The position numbers and the translations under genes were made by a program. From NCBI GenBank assembly GCA_023229425.1, contig JALNZG010000011.1:58737-122736 (forward strand): a stretch of DNA of 64,000 bases, written 5' to 3'. Of the stretch, positions 8,824 to 16,680 are shown one piece after another; position 1 is the stretch's first letter, and every line of letters starts with the position of its first letter. The stretch comes from Ignavibacteriaceae bacterium. GTDB lineage: Bacteria > Bacteroidota > Ignavibacteria > Ignavibacteriales > Ignavibacteriaceae. The notes beneath the pieces are model-generated. The model saw only the letters and a program-made list of their open reading frames with translations, was not told the origin of the DNA and did not search any database.

Positions 8824-11322
8824 ATGAAAAAACTTTTCGTTTTTCTTTTTCTTTCTTGGTCTTTTATAGCTAACGCGCAGACCATGATTGAAAGCTTCGA
8901 CAACATTTCTGCAGATACTAATTTTGTGTGGACGGGAAATGTTGAGAATGCCACAAGCTATCAAACAGTTACAACAGATTCGGCTGATAAGGTGGAAGGT
9001 ACAGCCTCTATAGATGTAGTAACATCTATTGGTGCTCTTCATCAATGGGGAAGTTATTCGCAATTACTATACAGACTTCCGGAAGGTCAAACAGCGGATT
9101 GGAGCGCAAACGATACTTTAAAAATTTGGATTAAAGTTGTTAAAGCTCCTACTCATCCGGAAAATATGCTTTTTAGGGTTACACTTCTTGATCGGGATGC
9201 CCCGAGCAACACTACTGAATCCTATGTTATGGATAATTTTGTTGCCATTGATGCGGTTACAGACTGGTATCAACTTAAGATTCCCCTTCATGAAATCGAT
9301 TCTAAAAACGGCACCCTTGCCCCAGGAGACAGCGGTTTTGTTATGGTTCCTTATGGCTGGGGTGGATTTACCTGGAACGATCATAAATTGAATTATGATA
9401 AATTGATTGGTTGGAATATCGGGTTCATAACATCCGGTTGGGATCCTAACGCCAATATTCCTGCAGACTCTCTCGAATTAAAACTTGACGGGTTTGTAAG
9501 ATCCGGAAACGTACCAATTCCTTTCGTTTTCTTTAATGGAAAAGCGACTCCTGCAGCACTTGGAAATTACTGGGCTTGGGGCTGTTCACTTTCATTAGAA
9601 GAAAATGCTGGACCAGTTACTGGATTAAGTGCATTTAAATGGACTCAAGGCGATGCTTGGGATGGTTTCGGATGGAATATTTCTCCAACTTTCAACATGT
9701 CAAGTTCCTGGGCAACTGATTCTCTTCAATTCAAAATGAAGGCAGCAGAGGGAGTAACCCCAGTTCGTATCCAATTTGAAAGCGGCGCCGATGGGAAAGT
9801 TGGTACAGTTTTTCAGCCTATCGCTGATAACCAATGGCATAAATATGTTATGGCGTTAAAAGATTTTGCCAATCAAGACGGAACAACGGGCTTTGACCCA
9901 TCCAAGGTAAATTTGCTGGGAGTAATGGCTAATGGTGCTGGCATTGGCGGAAAAGTAATTTACTTAACTGAAATGTGGTCAGGCAATCCTGTATTTGATG
10001 TAATTGCTCCTCCTCCTCCGGCAAACCTTGGGACGACAAATGGAACTTACCAAAATTTAGTTACATGGACGGACGTTCCCGGTGAAACAGGTGAAACGTA
10101 TAATGTTTATTCTTCAGATGAGCAGATAACCGATGTTACAAAAGCTGAAGTTGTTAAATTGGGTGTTGCACATGGCACACAAATTGTTGAACAAATTCTT
10201 CGTGCACCGAATACAGATCAGGATGTTACAAAGTATTATGCAATTGTTTGTAAAGACGCAGCGGGAAATTCTTCTGATCCTGCTTTCTTAAATACTTCGA
10301 CTACAAATACCGGAAAAGGTGTTCCAACTATTTCTAAAACTGCACCTGCCAACTTTAAAGCTGATGGAGATTTAACTGAATGGACAAGCATTGCACCGAT
10401 TAGAATTTTTACATCTGACGGTACCGGTTTCGCCGTTGCCAACAAACCCATCACTAGTGACGCTGATTTAAGTCTGATCGCATATATTGCGATGGATAAA
10501 GACAATCTCTATTTTGCCGCCGATATAACCGATGATATATACACCTGGTTGACTTCTGTTTCTTCCTACCAGAACGATTGTGTTGATCTTTTCCTTGGTT
10601 TATTCGATTCTCACAACACTTCTTTCGCGACATATCAGAGAGGCGCCATCCCACATTACCATTTTAGATTTGACGAAAAACAAATTCGAATGGAAGGTGG
10701 AGCCAATGCAGATAGTTTGGCCATCAATGGCGACCCTAATTATTATTTCGGAGCAAAATTCACACCTGGTTACATGATCGAAGCAAAAATTCCTTTTGCT
10801 GATTTAGCTCATCGTCGTGATAGTGGAGCTTTAGACAGTGTTTTCGTTCCTGCGGAAGGAATGAAAATCCCGATCGATTTCTCAATAAATGATAATGACG
10901 GTGGAAGTACGGCTACTGACGGTGGTCGTGAAGGCATTCTTTGCTACTCACCATATAACAATGACCTGTCATGGGGCAACCCTTCACTATGGTTATGGAC
11001 TTGGATCGGGAACAAAATGTTTGTGGATCCTAACGGAGTTGAAGATGCTTACGTTGTAGATAATTACAACTTAGCTCAAAACTATCCGAACCCGTTTAAC
11101 CCGTCAACAAAGATTAATTATTCTCTTCAAAATCCTGAATTGGTAACGTTGAGAATATTTGATGTTCTTGGGCGTGAAGTTGCAACCTTAGTAAATCAAT
11201 ATCAAACAGCAGGCAATCATACGGTTAGCTTTAATGCAAGCAGCCTTGCCAGCGGAATGTACTTTTATAAATTGGAAGCCGGGTCATTCCAAAGTATCAA
11301 AAAAATGATGTTGCTCAAATAA
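8824..11322 (+). CDS. T9SS-exported carbohydrate-binding surface protein with CBM9-like domain (paralogue A)
   Basis: This 832-residue protein has a signal peptide (cut after 'SFIANA'), two beta-sandwich domains resembling carbohydrate-binding modules (about 20-240 and 240-390), a fibronectin type III-like segment (about 395-495), and a CBM9/DOMON-type domain (about 500-740) containing 'ADGDLTEW' and 'FAADITDDIY'. It ends in a T9SS domain from 'NYPNPFNPST' to KKMMLLK. No catalytic motif was seen, so it more likely captures glycans at the surface than cleaves them. It is a close paralogue of the protein at 16681-19158, and both follow a symporter copy with the same leader (ACTAACAAAGGAGAAAAGTC). 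A strong terminator follows. Confidence 0.8.
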   Translation: MKKLFVFLFLSWSFIANAQTMIESFDNISADTNFVWTGNVENATSYQTVTTDSADKVEGTASIDVVTSIGALHQWGSYSQLLYRLPEGQTADWSANDTLKIWIKVVKAPTHPENMLFRVTLLDRDAPSNTTESYVMDNFVAIDAVTDWYQLKIPLHEIDSKNGTLAPGDSGFVMVPYGWGGFTWNDHKLNYDKLIGWNIGFITSGWDPNANIPADSLELKLDGFVRSGNVPIPFVFFNGKATPAALGNYWAWGCSLSLEENAGPVTGLSAFKWTQGDAWDGFGWNISPTFNMSSSWATDSLQFKMKAAEGVTPVRIQFESGADGKVGTVFQPIADNQWHKYVMALKDFANQDGTTGFDPSKVNLLGVMANGAGIGGKVIYLTEMWSGNPVFDVIAPPPPANLGTTNGTYQNLVTWTDVPGETGETYNVYSSDEQITDVTKAEVVKLGVAHGTQIVEQILRAPNTDQDVTKYYAIVCKDAAGNSSDPAFLNTSTTNTGKGVPTISKTAPANFKADGDLTEWTSIAPIRIFTSDGTGFAVANKPITSDADLSLIAYIAMDKDNLYFAADITDDIYTWLTSVSSYQNDCVDLFLGLFDSHNTSFATYQRGAIPHYHFRFDEKQIRMEGGANADSLAINGDPNYYFGAKFTPGYMIEAKIPFADLAHRRDSGALDSVFVPAEGMKIPIDFSINDNDGGSTATDGGREGILCYSPYNNDLSWGNPSLWLWTWIGNKMFVDPNGVEDAYVVDNYNLAQNYPNPFNPSTKINYSLQNPELVTLRIFDVLGREVATLVNQYQTAGNHTVSFNASSLASGMYFYKLEAGSFQSIKKMMLLK

Positions 11323-11363
11323 TTTCCTGTTCTGTTGTTGTTATGTATTGTGTATTGTACCTC

Positions 11364-11390
11364 AAGCCTCCCTTTTGGGAGGCTTGTTTT
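11364..11390 (+). terminator. Rho-independent terminator after CBM9 paralogue A
   Basis: A perfect 9-bp stem AAGCCTCCC/GGGAGGCTT with a TTTT loop is followed by GTTTT, 41 bases after the stop codon. Confidence 0.85.
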
Positions 11391-11464
11391 ATGGAAGAAA
11401 AAATGAAGCTGCTTTCGGGCAATCATTTTATTTAGTCACTTCCGTTTAACATAATGACGACCAT

Positions 11465-11705
11465 ATCATTCTCTTTGCCGAATAATGAAAAACTGCTTTT
11501 TAAGTTTATAATCTTTTAGATGAAAATATCTTTTACAGAATTAGGGAAACCGGAAAAAAATCCGCACATTTCGATTGGATTGTATTAAACAATTTTAGAA
11601 GTCCGCTAAGTTCCGGATTCTATTTTTATCAAATCAAAGGGACAGAAAATTCGGAGACTAAAAAATTTGGTTGGCAGGTTCATTTCAAAGTATCGAAAAA
11701 ATGTC
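11465..11705 (+). pseudogene. Mosaic remnant of T9SS C-terminal coding sequence
   Basis: The DNA from about 11465 to 11670 follows the tail of the GH16 gene (27950-28155): 'TTTGCCGAATAATGAAAAAC' matches its 'TTTGCCGAAAAATGAAAAAG', and one frame reads SPLSSGFYFYQIKG against SPLSSGIYLYRIKG. It then switches to GGCAGGTTCATTTCAAAGTA at 11672, which is the tail end of the CBM9 proteins (GSFQSIKKM). The frame is broken and there is no start. This is debris of at least two T9SS genes joined together. The rest of the 11323-11831 spacer shows nothing else clear. Confidence 0.7.
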
Positions 11706-11831
11706 TGGCGACAAATGTCGTAATAATAAATAATTAAGTTTTTGTCCCTCTTATAACTTTTTCATAGGTTATTAGCAGTACTTTCTTTTGAACACGAATC
11801 ATTCAAACTGCAATCTAAAATAGTAAGTGAT

Positions 11832-14501
11832 ATGAAATCAATTTTTCCCAAACTGTTAATTCGGCATTATTTGTTTTTTTCGATAATCATTTTCAATGCC
11901 ACGCAAGCGCAAGTATTTCAATTACCAAACGAATGGAAATTTAAATTAGGAGACGATCCGGAATGGGCAAGTCTCTCTTTTAATGACGCTGATTGGGGAA
12001 CTAAACAAGTTAGTACAAGCTGGTCCGCTGCTGGAGTAGAAGCGGACGTTTATTCCTGGTATCGTGTAAAAATTGTAATTCCTTCGAGCATGAAAAACTC
12101 CGCCGAAAAAAGTAAAGGAGTTAAACTATGTCTCGGCAAGATCGACGATGTTGATCAAACTTTTTTTAACGGCAAACTAATTGGACAAACAGGTTCATTG
12201 CCTCCTAATTATGAAACCAAATGGGATACAAATCGCGTTTATATTATTTCAGAAAACGAAGTTCAGTGGGATAAGGAAAATGTAATTGCAGTTAGAGTTT
12301 TTAGCCCTGATATTGGAGGGATTGGGATGTACCTGGGTCCTTATACAATCGGACCTATAAACTGGTCGGATTTTATTTCAGTTCAGCAGACCATAACAGA
12401 AACTGATAATTATGGATTTGTAACCAGTATAAAATTTGTTAATCGGGGAAATGCTTCTCTTAAAGGAAAAATTAAATATCGGGTTCAAGATAAATCCGGG
12501 AAAGAATTGTTTACTGAAGCAAAGCCTGTCCAAACTCCACAAGAAAAAGATTCTGAAACGGTAATCACGTTTTCAAATTACCAGCCTGGAAAAGGACAAG
12601 TGTTTCTCAAAGTCGGTTATCAGGTTGAAGAAGATGAAAGTTCTGTTATTGTGAAAAGCGAGCAGTTTTATTTAGCTGATAGACACATTGAAATTGAAGT
12701 TGCCGAGGAACCAAAGGTAGTTGTAGAGAATAAAATTCAGGATGTTTTTACTTCAATTCCTTTTCAGGATCAACAATTGCAAGGGTATCTTGGCAAACGC
12801 CTTACACAAAATCTGGAAGAGCGGCTTTTAAAAGTTGATGAAGATGGAATGATAGACGCCTATTTACATAGACCGGGTAATCATGCATGGGGTGGCGAGC
12901 ATGTCGGAAAATATTTGGAAGCCGCTTGTAATGTCTGGAAAAACACACACGATGCCAGACTGAAACAGCAAATGGATCGAATGATGTACGAGCTTGTTAA
13001 CTCGCAATTAGAAGATGGTTATTTGGGAACTTACACACCGGATACTTATTGGACAAGCTGGGATGTATGGTCGCATAAATATAATTTGTATGGCTTGCTC
13101 GCTTATTATACTACAACCGGTTATCAACCCGCACTTGATGCTTGTAAAAGAATTGGGGATTTGTTGTATACTACTTTTGGAAATAAATCCGGGCAGCGTG
13201 ATATAATTCTTGCCGGAGAACATGTTGGAATGGCAGCAACAAGCGTCTTGGACCCGATGGTTGAACTATATAAATATACCGGCGAAAAAAAGTATTTGGA
13301 TTTTTGTTATTATATTCTTGATGCATGGGAGCAAAACAATGGTCCCAAAATTATCAGTGCATTAGTATCAACCGGCAAAGTAAATAAAGTGGCAAACGGT
13401 AAAGCGTATGAAATGCTTTCAAATCTGGTTGGATTAATGAAATTGTATTGTGTAACAGGCGATGTGCATCTATTGAAGCCGGTGTTGATCGCTTGGAATG
13501 ATATTGTATCCAAAAGACTTTATATTACCGGAACGACTAGTTCGTGGGAACATTTCCAGGACGATGAAGTACTGCCTGCAGCCGATAAAGATCATATTGG
13601 CGAAGGATGCGTTACAACCACGTGGGTTCAACTGAATCAAAATCTCTTATCGGTTACCGGAGACTTGAAATATCTTGAACAAATTGAAAAATCAATTTAT
13701 AACCATTTGTTGGGTGCAGAAAATCCTGAGACCGGATGCATCAGTTATTACACTCCGCTGATGGATAAAAAACCTTTCATCTGTTATATAAGTTGCTGCA
13801 CATCAAGCATTCCCCGCGGAATAGCAATGATTCCATATTTTACTTTTGGTAATGTAAAAAATATTCCAACGTTGATGCTCTATGAACCGGCAACCTACAA
13901 AGGAAAAATTACTACAGCTGATAAAAAAGAAATTGAAGTGGCATTACAAGTTGAAAGTAATTTTCCGGAAAGCGGGGATGTTATCATAAAAATTAACACT
14001 TCTCAAACTGCATCGTTTTCCGTTGCTCTAAGAGTCCCATCGTGGTCAACATCTTTTAAAGCAAAAGTTGGAGGCAAAGAATACAGAGGCGCACCAAATC
14101 AATATTTAATGATTGAGCGTGTGTGGAAGTCGGGTGAAAAAATTAAAGTATCTTTTAAAATTCCTATTAAAATGAAGACAGGTGGTAAAAGCTATCCTGG
14201 TCAAATTGCGGTTGAAAGAGGTCCTCAGGTTTTGGCATTTGATAATTCACTAAATCATGAATTGTTTAAAGACTCTCTTCAAAAATCAGAACTAAGGCTG
14301 CTCATAAAATCACTTAACGATAAAAGTAGCGCAAGGTTATTGCCTAAGCAATGGATCGGGAAACAGGCTTACACAATAATCGCAGTTAATAATAAAAAGA
14401 AGAATGTAAAACATAAATTAATATTGGTTCCTTTTGCAGATGCAAGCCAAACCGGTGGACCATTAAAAGTTTGGTTACCGCTAAAAGTGGTTGACAAATA
14501 G
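11832..14501 (+). CDS. GH127-family (beta-L-arabinofuranosidase type) enzyme with N-terminal sugar-binding-like domain
   Basis: This 889-residue protein has a signal peptide (to 'NATQAQ'), a GH2-type jelly-roll domain (about 30-180), a linker domain, and then a DUF1680/GH127 alpha/alpha barrel (about 310-690) with 'GEHVGKYLEAACNVW' and C-terminal beta domains. The catalytic zinc/Cys set of characterised GH127 enzymes is present: Glu591-x-Cys593 (GEGC) and Cys655-Cys656 (SCC), where one Cys acts as nucleophile. Known members release beta-L-arabinofuranose; other specificities exist, so arabinose is likely but not certain. There is no T9SS tail, in contrast to its neighbours, so it may remain periplasmic. 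It fits degradation of plant-type side chains beside GH9 and GH16. Confidence 0.85.
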   Translation: MKSIFPKLLIRHYLFFSIIIFNATQAQVFQLPNEWKFKLGDDPEWASLSFNDADWGTKQVSTSWSAAGVEADVYSWYRVKIVIPSSMKNSAEKSKGVKLCLGKIDDVDQTFFNGKLIGQTGSLPPNYETKWDTNRVYIISENEVQWDKENVIAVRVFSPDIGGIGMYLGPYTIGPINWSDFISVQQTITETDNYGFVTSIKFVNRGNASLKGKIKYRVQDKSGKELFTEAKPVQTPQEKDSETVITFSNYQPGKGQVFLKVGYQVEEDESSVIVKSEQFYLADRHIEIEVAEEPKVVVENKIQDVFTSIPFQDQQLQGYLGKRLTQNLEERLLKVDEDGMIDAYLHRPGNHAWGGEHVGKYLEAACNVWKNTHDARLKQQMDRMMYELVNSQLEDGYLGTYTPDTYWTSWDVWSHKYNLYGLLAYYTTTGYQPALDACKRIGDLLYTTFGNKSGQRDIILAGEHVGMAATSVLDPMVELYKYTGEKKYLDFCYYILDAWEQNNGPKIISALVSTGKVNKVANGKAYEMLSNLVGLMKLYCVTGDVHLLKPVLIAWNDIVSKRLYITGTTSSWEHFQDDEVLPAADKDHIGEGCVTTTWVQLNQNLLSVTGDLKYLEQIEKSIYNHLLGAENPETGCISYYTPLMDKKPFICYISCCTSSIPRGIAMIPYFTFGNVKNIPTLMLYEPATYKGKITTADKKEIEVALQVESNFPESGDVIIKINTSQTASFSVALRVPSWSTSFKAKVGGKEYRGAPNQYLMIERVWKSGEKIKVSFKIPIKMKTGGKSYPGQIAVERGPQVLAFDNSLNHELFKDSLQKSELRLLIKSLNDKSSARLLPKQWIGKQAYTIIAVNNKKKNVKHKLILVPFADASQTGGPLKVWLPLKVVDK

Positions 14502-14958
14502 TTTGTTGCCTAAGCCGTGTTAATAAGTCTCGTTAGACTGTTGGTGATGAAAATCATCTTAATCATAATCTTACTCGTTTTTTGACAGCTAATTCAGATT
14601 AAGAAAAAGATTAAGATTAAGAGTTTTGCGTATTGACTGCATAACATAACTTATTAGATCACTTTACGTATTTATGTGATTTCTTATCGTCTTTGCAACC
14701 CTGTGGCAATCCGCTGAGGTGGATAATTGTTCAGAACATGGACACTAATTCAATAAAAACAGAGCGCCATTTTCAAAGAAGTTCATTGACTTACTTAAAG
14801 AAATTTATCAAATTAATAAGGGCGGCTTATTATTCTAATAAATCAAGGGGGCTAAATAAGATTTAAACATTGTAAAAAGGAAGAATTTTCATTCTTTGCG
14901 CAAAGAAAACTCTTGGCATCTTTTGTGTATTAAATATTTATTTTATAAAAGGAAAATT
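14502..14958 (+). other. Leader region of the symporter gene
   Basis: This 457-base spacer contains an inverted set of CTTAATC phrases (14555-14572 against 14597-14623) that could fold, the dyad at 14814-14832, and from about 14805 a segment homologous to 8300-8448. An in-frame TTG at 14896 exists but lacks a ribosome site, so coding is placed from 14959. Confidence 0.5.
14814..14832. promoter_or_regulatory. Conserved dyad TAATAAG-N5-CTTATTA, copy 2
   Basis: It has the same perfect 7-base arms as at 8307-8325 with spacer GGCGG, 127 bases before the symporter start. It is a candidate operator for the symporter/CBM9 unit; no regulator gene was found nearby. Confidence 0.4.
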
Positions 14959-16584
14959 TTGGCAGCGTCTTTTTCAATTTTCGATAGTTTAATTCTTGTA
15001 GCCTACTTAGCGGTTGTGCTCAGCATTGGGTTTTACTATTCACGGAAGAAAGAAAAAACTACCGAAGATTTTTTTTTAGCAGGACGGAACAGCGGCTGGG
15101 TTGCAGTTGGGTTATCAATTTTTGCAACCAACATTTCCAGTGAGCATTTTGTTGGATTAGCCGGTGCTGGCGCTTCAAGAGGTTTTGCAGTTGCGCAGTT
15201 TGAACTTATGGCAATATTTATCTTAATTCTCTTGGGATGGTTTATTGCCCCGATCTTATTAAAAAGCGGTGTACAAACTATGCCCGAATTTCTTGAAAAA
15301 AGATTTGATAGAAGAAGCAGAAAACTTTTTGCAGTAATTTCTATTGCAACGTATCTTTTTACAAAAATAACCGTTACACTTTTTGCAGGCGGTCTTCTAT
15401 TTACAAAAATATTCGGAATAAACATTTATACATCGGCAATTATTATTGTGTTAATTACAGGAATATACAGCGTTACCGGAGGCGCTACAGCTATAGTTAA
15501 AACTCATTACATGCAGGCAATTTTAATGATCTTGGGTGCGTTAACCCTAACACTTTTCGGCTTACATGAAGTTGGAGGATTTTCTGCGCTGCAAGCGAAA
15601 TTGCCGGCAGATTACTTTTCAATGTTTAAAGGGATTTCCGACCCTGATTATCCTTGGACGGGAATTATTTTTGGTGCGCCGATAATTGCTTTTTGGTATT
15701 GGTGTACAGATCAATTTATTGTGCAAAGATTGTTGAGCGCAAAAAACATTGAAAATGCGCGGCGCGGTTCTTTACTTGCCGCTTTCCTTAAAATCAGTCC
15801 GATATTTATTTTAGTTTTACCAGGATTAATTTCCGCAGTTCTCTATCCCGAAGCAAAAGGGGATGATGCGTATCCGGCTTTAATATCCGGCAATTTGTTG
15901 CCTGTCGGCGTAAAAGGATTTGTTGTAGCAGGGTTACTTGCAGCGGTAATGTCCTCACTGGCAAGTGCCTTTAACAGTTCCTCAGCAATTTTTACAAATG
16001 ATTATTATAAACCGAGAAACCCCGAATCTTCCGAAAGAAAATTGGTTCTTATTGGTAGATTAGCTACAATGGTAACGGTAGTCGGAGCTATTTTAATGGT
16101 TTCTTTTGTTAAGCTGATCAGTTCTCAAGTTTATTTGTTTTTGCAAAATGTGCAGGCTTTTATCAGTCCTCCGATTACTGCAGTTTTTATTTTCGGTCTG
16201 CTCTTTAAACAAATTACAGGAAGAGCCGCAATTTGGACATTGATTATTGGTGAAATAATCGGGATATTACGTTTATCAGCGCAGCTTCTTGTGCAAATGA
16301 ATATGACGAGTTCATCGTTACTTATCAATTTTGTTTCAATCAATTTTTTGCATTTTGCCATACTACTGTTTTTATTTTGTTCGGCGCTGATTCTTGTGTT
16401 AAGTTTTGCTCTTAAACCGGAAAGGAAAGAAATTTCACGCGTATCTTTTTTATTCCCCGATACGTTTAGAGAAATTAAATTCAATTTAAATCATTTAGGT
16501 TCGGTCAGCAGAGACAGATCAAACCTTGTAATGTCAGCTTTTATTTTGTTAATTATTCTCGGTCTCTGGAGCCTTTGGAATTGA
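14959..16584 (+). CDS. Sodium:solute symporter (SSS family, SGLT-like sugar transporter)
   Basis: The frame encodes about 541 residues from a TTG start preceded by AAAAGGA at the right distance; it stays open upstream to a TTG at 14896. About 13-14 hydrophobic segments are visible. Family features include 'GRNSGWVAVGLSIFATNISSEHF' near the start and 'SSLASAFNSSSAIFTNDYYK' in the middle, both typical of the SGLT/SSS group. It would import a sugar or sugar acid with Na+ at the inner membrane. The next gene is a CBM9-type surface protein 96 bases downstream, and the same order is seen for the decayed copy at 8449. The substrate is inferred only from the surrounding polysaccharide genes. Confidence 0.9.
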   Translation: MAASFSIFDSLILVAYLAVVLSIGFYYSRKKEKTTEDFFLAGRNSGWVAVGLSIFATNISSEHFVGLAGAGASRGFAVAQFELMAIFILILLGWFIAPILLKSGVQTMPEFLEKRFDRRSRKLFAVISIATYLFTKITVTLFAGGLLFTKIFGINIYTSAIIIVLITGIYSVTGGATAIVKTHYMQAILMILGALTLTLFGLHEVGGFSALQAKLPADYFSMFKGISDPDYPWTGIIFGAPIIAFWYWCTDQFIVQRLLSAKNIENARRGSLLAAFLKISPIFILVLPGLISAVLYPEAKGDDAYPALISGNLLPVGVKGFVVAGLLAAVMSSLASAFNSSSAIFTNDYYKPRNPESSERKLVLIGRLATMVTVVGAILMVSFVKLISSQVYLFLQNVQAFISPPITAVFIFGLLFKQITGRAAIWTLIIGEIIGILRLSAQLLVQMNMTSSSLLINFVSINFLHFAILLFLFCSALILVLSFALKPERKEISRVSFLFPDTFREIKFNLNHLGSVSRDRSNLVMSAFILLIILGLWSLWN

Positions 16585-16680
16585 GAAAACAAAAAGTGGA
16601 AAGAAAATTCCTAATTCCTAATTCCTAATTAATATTTTGGTACTAAACACATAACAACTAACTAACAAAGGAGAAAAGTC

